Positions 13,749 to 25,776 of a stretch of 64,000 nt of DNA are shown piece after piece. How positions within the stretch are numbered: the stretch's first letter is position 1; the number at the start of each line of letters is the position of its first letter. The notes beneath the pieces were generated by a model, which saw nothing but the letters and a program-made list of their open reading frames with translations, searched no databases and was not told the DNA's origin. Both the position numbers and the translations under genes were made by a program. The DNA is taken from contig NC_135126.1 in NCBI RefSeq assembly GCF_050908995.1, positions 15,686,001-15,750,000 of the forward strand. The letters are read 5' to 3'. Source of the DNA: Andrena cerasifolii. Taxonomy: Eukaryota > Arthropoda > Insecta > Hymenoptera > Andrenidae.

Positions 13749-15517
13749 ATCCTCCGAGCTGTACCCAGGTGAAACCGATTAGTGGTACAGTTTTAAAAGT
13801 TGTTTTTTCTTTACCAGCCACAGCAGTATCGCGAACCAGCGTAATAGCTAATGATTTATCGGTACCTGTCGACATCAATTTTTCAGCGAGACAGGCCGTC
13901 ACGGCGTATCTCGGTTCTTAATCATCGTTTCGATCGTGCTTCTTCCGATCGTTGCACCGACCTTGGCGTACGGAACATTTCATATTTACAGAGAAGCAGA
14001 CATCTGTTACACATCGAGCCTCTCGCAAAGAGTATTGCGACGAAAACAAAGAGGGGGAAAAAAAACAAGAGATATATCAGAGAATTTACACAAGACGCTC
14101 GGCACACGGCCAGGGGCCGATGGATCGCGTTGGATCATCCTCGAACTCTTCTCTTATTTACTCGGTCGATCCTGCTTGCAAACTTGCAATCCGCTTGGAA
14201 TCAATATCAATTCGTTCGATACTCTTTTGTCGGCGCTCGGCGAAATTTACTGTCGTTTATAAGATCCCCGCTGAAACGTAACCAAACAGAAAACTGTAAC
14301 CGTTGTCTTTGCGAGAAAGAAACCGATCGTTTTAAGAACTCGGACGGAAGACGCGGAATGGTTGGAAGGAAGGAACCGTGTCTTGTCGTACTTCGAACGG
14401 AACACAGCGCTCGCCGAAGTTACGAAAGAGCCTGATCGTATCGATCCTAATTACCCCGGACAATAGACGCGCCATATAAAACGTGTGACTGCTACGATAC
14501 CGAGATATCGCTAGTTTAACCGTGGGATGGCTCGGTACGATTACTCACAGCTTCCAGGAATAGCGTATCAATATTCGCGTTACGTCTGACGCCCGCGCGT
14601 AAACAATATTGATAAATGCAGTACCCTGACGGTGCGCGTTGCGAATCCCGCGACCCAAATATTTCCGTGCGAACAGCCGATAAGCCGGAAAGCCCGTGAC
14701 GCGACATTACGCGTCGCGTCCGCGGGGGGAAGGGGCGCGACGAGTGACTTTTCCTCGCTGTCGCTTAATAGCAGGATAATAACTAAGATTTTTTGCACAT
14801 TCCGCGTGACTCATCACGCGACATTTCGATAATCGTGGCCGCGGAGATCGTCGCTAGACGAAATGTCATCGCTGCGTACACAAATCTAACGAAAAGGAAA
14901 AAAAAAACGATCGCCCGGTGCTCGCGCATTCGCGACAGGTACGAAGCGCGACGCAAAAGGATCACGACGGCCACGATAATTGAATGTTGCGCAACAGCTT
15001 GTCGTAATATTTAGCAATGCCGGGTTGGATGGTAACCGAGCGTTTTCTACGAATCCTCGCGACTCCGGGAGACGAACGTGGAAACCCGCTCGGGTCTTCT
15101 CACCATTGTGTCGCCGTGTTACATTTCTTAAATTACGTAATTCGTTCGAATCTTGGTGGCGGGTACCCAGCTCCGCTAGTCACTTTCGTGGATCTCCTTT
15201 CCTCCGCTAACGGCGCTCTCGCTGACCACGGGCCCGCGGGCGAAGCTGCTCGAAACTATTCAACGCTGCGAATTGCGCGCGTTTCTGCAACGCACGATGA
15301 TAACACGGGCAACGACACGTGTCCTGAATTTGATAACGGATAAGCGATGCCGCCGCGGCGCGCAACGTTACACTTTCTCCCGCGTCGTCGCGATCGTCCT
15401 TGGACCCCGCGAACGCCGTTCTTTGCTGGCAGCGGGGACAACCGGTAGCCTAATGGAACGATAGACTTTCAGCGCTTGATCGATCGTATAAACGCCTTTC
15501 AACGTTCTGACTGTCGG

Positions 15518-15562
15518 GGAATAGATGGAATAGATGGAATAGGTGGAATAGGTGGACTAGAT
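15518..15562. repeat. 9-bp minisatellite, five units
   Basis: Five tandem units of GGAATAGAT or its variant GGAATAGGT, the last GGACTAGAT. It is non-coding. Confidence 0.85.
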
Positions 15563-16283
15563 AGACGAAAACTACGAGCTTCCGCGTATCTTTTCGCGTA
15601 GTCTGTACGGAATCCAGTTCTGAGGGGACGCGTATATGCTGGTAGAGATCTAGCGGAGTCGTGGTATAAGCATATGCGGCAGTTAGATCGAAATGGTAAG
15701 ACTCATCGGCGGTGATACTTCAGGCCACCGTGCATCCATTCGCGGAGTCAATGGAAGCCGAATAAGATGCACGCGCTCGGCTGCTTATTTTCGCACGTTT
15801 ATTGTCCGAGCTCGAATCGTGTTTACCTTAACGCCTGGATGCGTCAACCTGCTTCTCTATTTCGCTGACCATGCGTGCAGAGCCAGTGGACGGGAAATAG
15901 TGCAGTAGGTCAGCTCATCCAGCCGTTAAAGTAAACACTCTCCGAGTACCAGAGCAAGGCCGTTGCAAAAACGTGAGAACGTAAACAGCTGAGCCTCAAT
16001 TTAGGTTTATTCAAAGTGGAACCTCCTCTCTCATTCACTTCCCATTAATCCCATTGACGAATGCACGGAAGCTTAACTGCCTCCGCGTCAGCTTCAATTC
16101 GACTCCACTGCACCTCTGCCATCAACTACGCTTCCAAGGTTCCAGCGATTCTGGGAAACGCAACAGCGAAGCGTATCGCGCGAGCGAATCGTCCGTCAAT
16201 GTCCCGACCCACCGAAGGACAGAGATGAGCACCGCGAGGAGCATGGCCGACAAGACTGTCGAGACGAGGGTGAAGCGCGCCGG

Positions 16284-19200
16284 TTATAACTTCTGCACGA
16301 TGTCGAATTTGTCCTTAAAACCGATCGACTCCTTCTTGGGGTCGTACTTTTTGCGCGCGGCCAGCTGGGCCCTGAGCTCCTTGGCGCTCATCTTGAGGTT
16401 CAGGCCCTGCCGGGGCTCGGCTCCACCGACGCTGCCGTTCCCAGTCGCGTGCTCGCCCATCGTCGCCGACGACTCATTCCTGATACCGTTCCCATTCTCT
16501 CGGGCGGGCTCGTCGCGTTCGCTCTCGTCGCTCCTCGTCGACGTCCTCGTCGCGTTCGCTGACACGGTGCTGCTCTCGCTGTGCTGCGACGCCGACGTGT
16601 CGTTCGAGCCGCTCGATTTCTGCACGTTCTGAAAGCAAACACCTTACCTATAGTCCCTTCAGACCTCTGGGCCTTCGACAATGCATCAATTATAAGAGAG
16701 AGAAAAAAACACCTGCACCTGCTTCTCGTGGAATCGCGACAATTTCGCAAGAAATGCCACAGTCGAACGCGACGTCGTTCGCTAGAAAGGAACGCGATCG
16801 ACGTGTAAGAAACGCTTGTCACGTATCAAGGCCGATCGCGCGCCGCGGCGCGCTACTTTTTTCCCAAAACATGCGCTTCTAAACGAACTCCACAGTCCGC
16901 AACGACCATATCGAACGGAGTAGATTATGACTCGAACGTGACTTCTGGGAACGCTTAGTTTGAGCTGGCATCGTCACGCTTAATAACGAGGAAGCTATTA
17001 CAATCAACGGACTTCGATCGTTCAGTTTCGAATCTCCAGGCTAAAAAGGTGCGTATCAAATGTGCGCGCAGCCAGAGGCTCGAATTTGTCCGTTGCACAA
17101 CGCGCAGGCGTTTCGCCTTAACGCCTGCCGATAGAAAGTAAGAGTGCGGGCGCGATAATTAGTGGACGTTACCTCGCGTTCTTCTTCCCTGGTCGGGAAC
17201 AGCCTCGAATAGACCAGAAGGAGTAGAATAAACCGAGCGCGAGATAAGAAGGATTAAGTAGGAAATTAGAAGCTGGCGCAGCCTTCCGAAACGTTCTAAG
17301 CCGCGGGACAAAAGCAAATATGCGCAGAGGCTCGAGAATGACTTGTAGCCAGTGAATCAAAGCGGTGGATTACGTTAGCAGGGTAAGCACAGCCGGGGAG
17401 CCAACGGACGGTGGTGGGTGCAGATAGTAAAAGAATTCTCGGGTTGAAAACGGAGACACCAATTCGTGGAAGAAACTCACGAACGACCTTGGGTCCTGAT
17501 GCAATATCCCGAACGGTACTTAAAGGAATTCCATCGAATAGAGGCAAGCGCGGCGTAGAACCGGTTTCGAGTCGCAGACCGTTTAAATCTCTTCGAAATA
17601 ATGTTAGTCGCGGCTGTCTCCTTCCCTCTTTACGCTTCGAACGCCGTCGAAAAAAACTCTTGCTCTCTAATCGGAGTCGCTTCCCAGGCGCGCACGAAAT
17701 TTTTCCACCGCCGTGTTTCGCTGCCATCGGAAGCACAGTCACGGCGCAGAGGACGCGCGCCAGGGAATATTCGATTTGCTCGCGGATGATAATGCCGTCA
17801 TCGAGGATCACGTTTCGCCGAGGGAAACGTCAGTCCCGTGCAAAAGACAGTGTTTACGCGCCAAGATGATGCGTAACCCCTCTATAAAATTTGCAGAATC
17901 TGTGTCACGCTGTTGCGGCACTGTCCACGATATCGCAATTCAATTAGTCCCTCTGACAGCACCGGGGACTTTCCTCCGCGTTATTCTTCAATCCGCTGTA
18001 ATACTTCGATCGGGCCAACCCTGTGGCGACTCTTCAACTCTAAACTCTCAAAGTCTCTAAGGCAGTGATTCTCAACCCGTGGGTCGCAAGATGGGCCTTT
18101 TCCTTTGAATCACTGATCGCGACTCAAAAAAAGGTTGGCGAAACACTGCTCCGAGGTCTAAGGTCTCTCATCCGTTGATTCAACTACTTATCGCCCAACA
18201 AACGCTGTCGTTCAAGTATAGTGGATCCACCTATCGGAGTTAAAGGATCAAAGGAAACAAATTTTAGTCCTGTTCAAACTTCCAAAGCGTTACGTAATTA
18301 CTGGTTGCATAATTGCTGGTCCATTGCAAGAACACTGAGGGGGCCAGTTTCCTAAACGGTTCGGAGATAGCCGAAAAAGCAGCGAGCTAGTGAATCGGGA
18401 CAGACTGAAAGTCGACCGTTGCGTGCAATTGTTCTGTTGCGGAAGACGATGCACTGCGGTGGGTAGATTCCTCGAAAGAAGGGGACTGCCCGTTATCTGC
18501 ATACGTATTCAGCCGTGGACACGGCTGACGTTTTGGCACGCTTTCTTCGAAAATCGCTCGGACTCGGTAATCGAATAAGAGCGGGTAACGGAATTTTTAA
18601 GGCTAGCCGTTGCCGCGACGGAATTTCTCCGTGTTTAACGTGACATCGTTCACCTCCGCGCAACTCGCACGCGATAGAAACGCCTCTCTAACGAGACTGT
18701 CATTACGTCGATGCACAGGGAATGTCAGCTTTTTTCTTCGGTCAATATTTACTTTGTGTTTAATATTCTCAATGGTTATAGTAACTGCGCGGAGTTACTG
18801 GAGTTAGTTCATTTTTATTATGTGCCTAGGGCATTGCGGAACACTCCTCTTTCATCCGAGATTATACAGGTCGAATCCTCTATTTAATGACCCTATTACT
18901 AGAATTTCTGAGCATGGGAACCAACTAGCCGACAGGGTCAATTTTTATGACACCTGTTTTGGGCCTTTTAAACGCGCAGTAATCTCTTGCTTCTGTGTAT
19001 CAAACTTAATGGAAGTGTATTCCTTAATGCAGTGCTTCCCAAGCTTTTTTGATCGACGATCCTCTTTTATAATATTCAAATTACCAGCGACCCTCCATCC
19101 CCGTATAAGATAAGGTAAATATTTCCTTTCTTTCATTTATGAAAAATCAGTGTTACGTCATTAATGAATAAGGAAAATTAAATAAATACTAGAGACAACC

Positions 19201-22200
19201 GTGGGGACCCACACCCCCCATTGACACTTCGCGATCCACGGGTTGACCCACTACTTCTCCCCCTATAGTTTCCTTTTCTCATTTCCTTTTTCCTTTAAAC
19301 ATTATCAGTCGCGTAGTTTCTTTGAGTCGAGCCAATTTCGAGCGACGATATCGCCAACTTTTAAATATCGAGAGTTACTCGTCCCCGCCCACTTCGAACG
19401 TGCGCCGCGACGCAGTTAAGTAAGCAGGTAAGTAGCAGGTAATCACTGTATCGTTGCATGAAATTAGATCGCAGAAAAACCACATTCCCAATGCGCCGAC
19501 CGTGATATTAACGAAAATCCCCAAGGACCGTTCGTCCGTTCCGCTCGGAGCAAACGATTTTCCCTCTCGTTCTTGCTGTCGCGTGTGCCGCGAGCAGCCG
19601 GCCGATTGCGCAATGAAAAACGCTGGCAGGAAATTGACTATCCTGCATAGAGCCGATTAATTATTTACCATACGCGCAATCGAGTGCACGCCACGGATAT
19701 GCGGGATTTTTACGAGGCACCGGACAGCGTTTCTTTTACATTTCCTTGACACTCTATCCGTCGCGCGTTCCACCGCGAGCTCTCGTTCCTGTCGCCGCGC
19801 TCGTTCAAATCTCCGAACACAGCGACTGCATCCGACGAGTGGGATCCAGATCTTCTTACCATACATCCCTCTCGGCGACTGGTATGAAATAAGGTTGAAT
19901 TCCTACGCCCACGCGCGCCATGAGATCGCGCAGCTGCGAGCGCGCGAAAGAACGGCCGACGAAGTGCCAATCGTTTTACCATAAGATCGAGAGTGCGCGC
20001 GAGACCCCCCATTTCCAACGATTTTCCCGTCCGAGGCTGTCTCAGCCCGATGCACAAGCCCGTAGCCGCGTAATATTGCACGGTTCGTCTTCGATAGCAT
20101 TTACGTAATTCGACGGCGGAAAAGTGGCCGGAAATCCGGCGAACCGTATCGGCGCCGGGCGAATCTCTTCGCGGGCTTATCTGGCGCGATCAGGCTCGTG
20201 GGAGCAGCTGGGTCGCGGAAAGGAGATCGAACGCGGATCCCATGGGAGGCGAATTAAGGCCAGCGCGGCGCGCACATTCTGCAAAGGAGGAACTTCCGCC
20301 GATTAACGCCGTAATTGTTACATCCGAGGATGCAGCTATGCGCCGCGCGCTATCGGCCGTTTCACCTGATAACCGAGAGAGGAACGAGCGCGTCCCAGCG
20401 GTCTTCGAAGGCCGATAAACGGCGGTAGTTTAAAACTCGCCCGGGGAACAGGGACAGAAGTGGGACGGCGGGTAGTCCCGTCCCGTCGCGTCGGTTCCGT
20501 AAACGTGTCTTATCGTTTACGAGCGAAGCAAGTGAGTCACTGGGTGCTCGACGGCGACCGCTCACCTTCGACCAACGAGTCACGTCAGAAATCACGAACG
20601 GGGAAAATTGGTTTTTCTAATAGCTCCGCTTCTCGGAGGAGATAACGAATCGTCCTTGGGCAGGCGAGACTGACGCGGCTGCTGAAGCCTTCGACAAATA
20701 TTCCCATGTATTATTTCACTTTACTACGCTAAAAGCTGAGATTCCTCTCGGTCGTGACGCGGAGCGAGCAATCGATCAAGTATTATGTTCCAAAGCGCTC
20801 GATTACACTGGAAGCCGCGAAGCGTACCGGGTACTTCAAAATAGGTGTTTTTAAAATGCATAATCGTTAGCTTTTAAGTCACCCCTTTTGTAGCGTATGT
20901 ACCACACAGCTTGAAACACCCTTCTGTGGAAACAGCGGATAAGATTAATCGACCCGATAAGATTAAATAAAATTTTGTGCCCCGGCTAGAACAGAGATGA
21001 AAGCTATTGTCGAGTAGAGTCGACGGAAGAAACCGAGAGATATAAATATACTCACGGGTAGGAGGAACGCTCGCGGAGGCTGTGATAATGAGCGAGTTAT
21101 CGTTCGCCGGCGTCTCACCGGAACGAGACAAGCATACGTGCGATAAGTATTATATCGAGCCGGGTTTACTTCGAAATCGCATGCTGCGCGATAAAACGTT
21201 CGAGTTCACAATGCAAAATGTTTATTTTTAGGCGAGCCGCAATATATATCTCGCTCGCTTCAACGGCACACGAATAACATCGTTCGCTCTTTCTTTAATT
21301 CCTCGATTCCAGATAAAATTACCGCAAACAAAGGAGGGAAATGTTTTATATCGTTTCAATTTCAAATCAAGCTCGCCGAGCTGTTGTCTGGCGTTTCACC
21401 CGAGTCATCGGTTGAGAAGCGTCGACGCTCGATGAACGAGCTTTCTCAGGGTTCGCGAAGAGTTTTTGCGCCGACCGGGCAGCGCGCGTAATTCGAATGC
21501 CGCGTCTCACGCAACTCGCCGACCGACCCTTTTCATCAGAGCGAAAGCAGGGGGAAAAAAAACATCCAAACTCTCCGTTTCTACGTGTTTGTTGGAACGT
21601 TCCGCGCGCGCGCAACCAGACTGCGTTCCACGTATGGCGCGCTAACTTTTTTTTTTCTACCTCGCCTCACCGCTGCCACCCAACCGGGATAAACACAGAT
21701 GTTTCGAGACCGCAGAGGCTGGCGTGAAACGCTTGCACGCCTTATCTCTGGATACGTAAAAACCTCCGCCACTTTTCCTTGCTCGGGAACTGGCCTGGTA
21801 CGTTGATAAGACAAATCACGGCGAGCGAGATTACGCCTATGGTTATTCATGCAATCGGAATCCAATTTAATGGACTTTAGGTACGCCGCTCAAGTTCGTG
21901 GAACTTGTGTCAGCCGCGTAACCAAAGACAAGAAAACAGAAACATGATTTATAATTCCGGCTAAACCGATGGCTGACTCACTCACGGTGCAAAGATATCA
22001 TCGCAGAGAAACGAATGTGTACATGGGTTCTTTCCTAAATTGTAGAATCGCGAAGTTAGCAGAAGTATTGTAAGAACGCAGAACTGTACAGCGAAGAAAG
22101 TTTCTTATCGTTGAAAAGTATGCTCATATTACTCATCTTCGCGAGGGGATCCGGACGAGTACACAGAAGTAACAGGTGTGCACGCTCCCGGCCATTCAGA

Positions 22201-22715
22201 GATCGTAGGTTTCACGTGTTTTCGCGTAGCGCTTGAACGATCGTGGATAAAGGAAGAAGAAGAAACGAGATTTAAGCGTGATACTGTACCTCGTCGATCG
22301 AAGCATTGCTGCCGTTCATCTCCTCTTGCTCGACACTGTTCGGATTCTTCTCCGGGGTCTTGATCACCTTGATGTTCGCCATGGTGGCCTTGATAACGAT
22401 GTTGTTAGCCTTGAAATATTCGTCGGCCTCCTGGTGAACCACCAGCAGCTTGGTCTCATTGGGAAAGGCTTTAATGCGCTCGACCACCTGCTTGTGGGTC
22501 TCGTTAGCGATGTTGATTTCGTTAACCTCGACGATCCGATCGCCCTGTCGCAGACCAGCGGCCTGACTCGGCGACCCGTCGTCCACCTTCCCGATGAACT
22601 GCCCGTTCTTCCCTTTCTCCGCGTGCAAGTTGAACCCGTAACCGTCGAAATCGTCCCATTTCACGATGTGGCAGAGTCGTGCGCACGGTGCATTGTCACC
22701 CTTCGACGAAGACAT
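16284..22715 (-). CDS. Sip1: NHERF-family PDZ scaffold, Sip1-like (two coding exons)
   Basis: Coding exons are 22715-22290 and 16628-16284; both join in phase 0 and give 256 residues. Exon 1 starts MSSSKGDN and carries one PDZ domain (about residues 10-95) with the NHERF-type carboxylate-binding loop GYGFNLHAEKG and the AAGLRQGDRIVEVNE segment. Exon 2 is Ser/Glu-rich, then ends in a C-terminal ezrin/moesin/merlin-binding tail (from MSAKELRAQL to FKDKFDIVQKL), as NHERF1 does. The family tethers membrane transporters and receptors to ERM proteins at the apical cortex; the insect member has one PDZ rather than the two of vertebrate NHERF1. The donor after residue 142 is GTACAG, and the exon 2 acceptor is TTTGCTTTCAG. 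The intron is 5.66 kb. Extra small exons within it cannot be excluded. The frame upstream of 22715 is open but unlike the family, so I treat it as 5' UTR. Confidence 0.88.
18063..18148. mobile_element. 86-bp hAT-type MITE
   Basis: The ends are CAGTGATTCTCAACC and, inverted, CAGTGTTTCGCCAACC, the classic hAT terminal pattern. Flanking 8-mers are CTCTAAGG (18055-18062) and CTCCGAGG (18149-18156), a 6/8 match as expected of an aged 8-bp target-site duplication. It has no coding capacity. Confidence 0.75.
19030..19253. mobile_element. Possible degraded hAT-type MITE
   Basis: The left end CAGTGCTTCCCAAGC and the inverted right end TAGTGGGTCAACCCGTGG resemble hAT termini, but no 8-bp duplication is visible. 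The right end also resembles the element at 18063, so the pair could mark one older, larger insertion. Confidence 0.35.
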
Positions 22716-25700
22716 GCCTCCGGTCCTCGTAGTGTCGCGCGGCGCAGAACGAAGCGAAAACTGGCGAACGGGGGAAGCGGCCGCTGCGACGAGACGAACT
22801 ACCCGAGCGAGAACGAGGAGGAATCCAGTGGAGATAATGTGCTGTACGCGGTACACGCGGGATGGCTGCGAGAAAGCTCGCGCACGCACACTACCGATCG
22901 GTAACGAGGAGATTTTCGACGGAGGATCGAGTGGATCGACGATCGAGGCGCGGCCTTACGGTTCGTCCGTGCCTCATGCGGCAGCTGGCTGGCTCACTTG
23001 GGCGCAACTGACTGCTAACCTGGCCTCGCCGATTTTCGTCTTCACCTGCCACGAGGCGATTATTCGAATCGACTGACGGTACGCACCGCCGTGGATCGTC
23101 GTGGATCGTTGTACACGGGGCTACGGGCATGGGGGATTGGGGATTGGAAGCTTAAAGGTCGGTTCACGCGTACGCGAGCTGTCACGTGCACCAATGGCCG
23201 TCGCGACCGAGCAGCCACCACCTGCAATCTCTTGGAATGTCACGGATCTATAGACGTATGGCCGATCGAAAGCGATACGTTCCTCGACACGCACCGTAGC
23301 CATCCGTGCGAGACGCTGTCGTTAGCTTTGGTCGCAATCTGCCTACGTAGAGGGGGGTACAAGAGAAACAGGGATAGAAAGGAACGGGGAAATAGGAAAA
23401 AAGAAAAAAGAAAAGGGGAATGCGGCAGAGACCGCCCGCGCTGATCTAGTGGGGATGAAGCGACGCTACGAGTAGACATGTTGTGACACTTGTTTTGTTA
23501 GTAGCAAGTAGCAACTGGTACGGAGTGAGAGGGAATATAGAGCGTAGAATTCTCAATAAGGTTTATGTAGTAGAGCTTGCTGTGAGTAGCAGAATACCTT
23601 TATATAGAATAGGTTGTTCACATTTGAAGGATTAAGTTATGGTTGAAGCTCTTGCGAGAATGGGTTGCTGTTCATAGCCATCTTGTGGCAAGATCGAGAA
23701 TTGTCTCTTAATCCAGCACCACCTGTCGACGAACGTAGGAAATTCAATTAAACCTGCAATCGGATATTTTCGGGCTAATGCAGAAAACGTTACAAACAAT
23801 GATCAGATTAAATGGGTTCGTGAAGTAACGTAAAAGTAATGGGTACAGCTTATTTTCTGCGATCCTACCATGTGTATATTCAGGCGCACCCCATGCACTC
23901 GTGTATCGACTTATGAATATAGAAACGCGATCGTACCCATACAGGCAGTGATTCAGACGCCGTGGTTCCTTATGGGAGACAGAAAAGCAAAACACCTGTT
24001 GCGCGGTGCAAGTCTAGTGAATCACGTGCGCGTTGGTTCAGACAGAATGAATCAGAAAGTCCTAGCATGTTTTCTCACGTATAAAAATGTGCCAATGCAT
24101 AGGCGTAGTAGTAAACGGGAGGGATACTAAAAGATCGATAATTGGCAATTGGCAATCGCTATCCATCTTCACCGAGAAACATTGTGTTTACGCACGCAAT
24201 TCAATTATTGGCTGACTTTTATTACCCATCAACATCCGTTCCATTACCCGAAGAGTCTACACACGCACAGGTGCAATTGTGTGTGGCTACATAAAATGTA
24301 TATTCATTATACACATGCCTATTTGCAGTATGTACACATGACGAGGCATGCTCGTCACCTCTTACTATACATTTGGCTTGCTAGTGCATTTTGAAACCGA
24401 CATGGAGCTTATCACGCTGGCGATATAGTTCTCCGTACAGAATGCTGTCGTTAATCAGATTTCTCAAAAGTAGCAGCACACAAAATTGATTTCGTTCATG
24501 CAAAGTAGCGATCGCTGTTTCGTGTTAGAAATCGTTCGTGATTAATGAAAGAACGAATAGGAGAATAGAGGATACACAAAACCGAGTAGATTGCTAATTA
24601 CCATCCGGACGAAAGGTGGATGTGGGAGCGTGATGTAATCGCGGAATCATCGCAATGCCGATCTAACAAACAAGTACATTCCCGTATCTCGATAATGGAA
24701 CTTAAGTGTGCGATAATGTACCGATGGCGAACCTCTGATAAAATAAATGCGAAACGGTGCAATTAAGATCGTTCGAATGTTTCTCTAATTATACATTCAC
24801 TCCCTAGAAAATGTTATTATCATTTTTGTAGTCAATCGTACCTTCCGTCTAAAAAACACAAGAAGCGTTTGACTATATAGTACGAATGGACTGTATAATC
24901 ATGTTTATTGTTAGTTCTTCGTATCGTATCAAGGCGTATATTTATGAAGAGAAAGGAAATCGCCACTGCGATATTATCAGTAATTATTGTCGAAATCAGT
25001 CGTACCTACATCGCTGTGTATCATGTGTGTGTATCCTCTTATCTTACCGATGACGAATCGCGATGATTGTACGGTATATCGATGCATCGAGTTGCGTCTA
25101 TTGTTCTCTGTAAACTTTATACTTTTACTAAATATACACGCTGCGCATCTTCGCCGACAGTCTGGGCGGAATAATTTTCATCTGAAATACGCGAATGCGA
25201 AGGTCGAACGTAATTGTCGTCCAAGGATTCATTATTCCGCCAACGAGTGTAATAAATCAGCACCATGAAGAAAAGGAATACTTTACAGAATACCACTGAT
25301 ATACTTCGAAAAATATTTACAAAGATATTTGAAGAAAGAGAGAAAATAGGACACAGCGATATGGTATCAGATTTGTTTACCTTCTCCATAGTATCCGAAA
25401 TATTCAGTTGACACAAATAAAGGAGCACGGGGCCCCCTCGGTGCGTGGCACGCGCCTGAGGCGTAAGCGTGGTGGATGCGCGAGAGTCGATGCGTAGTAG
25501 TCACCGTAATGGTGCGCGATGCGCGAGACGGACGTAGCGGTTGTTCGAACAGTAACAGTGAAGTATAGTTCTTGTTGATGCATCGCGGCGAGTGAGTATT
25601 TGGTCGTGGCGTGGCTCGTTACCGTACCGCGTGGACCTGCGAAAAGTACGACGCGTAATGCCAGTAGCCGACACCGCAGTGTTCATCGTTACATAGATCG

Positions 25701-25776
25701 GTACGTCGTTACGTCGGTACGAGGAGCGACAGATGAACGCATTCGCGACCGAAGGCCTGTGACCTAGTCGACGAAA
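22716..25776. other. Head-to-head interval between Sip1 and Rip11
   Basis: Sip1 (minus) and Rip11 (plus) diverge from this 3-kb interval, which should hold both 5' UTRs and promoters. The Sip1-proximal part and the ~300 bp before 25777 are CpG-rich; 23.5-25.4 kb is AT-richer. No TATA box or exon was recognised. Confidence 0.5.

Larger units (their letters stand above)
1572..16283. other. Long CpG-rich stretch between projectin-like exon and Sip1; no gene recognised
   Basis: Nearly 15 kb without a convincing coding exon. It probably holds the 5' UTR, first intron and promoter of the projectin-like gene and the 3' UTR of Sip1; an AATAAA on the minus strand at 16006-16011 lies about 270 nt past the Sip1 stop. 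Open frames here are those expected in GC-rich DNA and show no known domain. Embedded structure is listed separately: a hairpin at 7407, a fold-back element at 13205, a GC hairpin at 13725 and short tandem repeats at 7716, 11929 and 15518. Confidence 0.5.
16629..22289 (-). other. Large intron of the Sip1-like gene
   Basis: This 5.66-kb GC-rich intron has no recognised exon. It contains a small hAT-type MITE at 18063 and a second possible one at 19030, plus a 16-bp CpG palindrome near 16837. Confidence 0.6.

Noticed and set aside
16054..16632. 192-codon plus-strand frame over the Sip1 tail exon
   Set aside because: Antisense shadow of the real exon; composition is a mirror of the Ser/Arg-rich coding strand.
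16837..16852. 16-bp palindrome of GCGC/CCGG
   Set aside because: Expected by chance in CpG-dense sequence; no associated feature.
22278..22904. Long plus-strand open frame over the PDZ exon
   Set aside because: It is the antisense shadow of the Sip1 PDZ exon and has no domain of its own.
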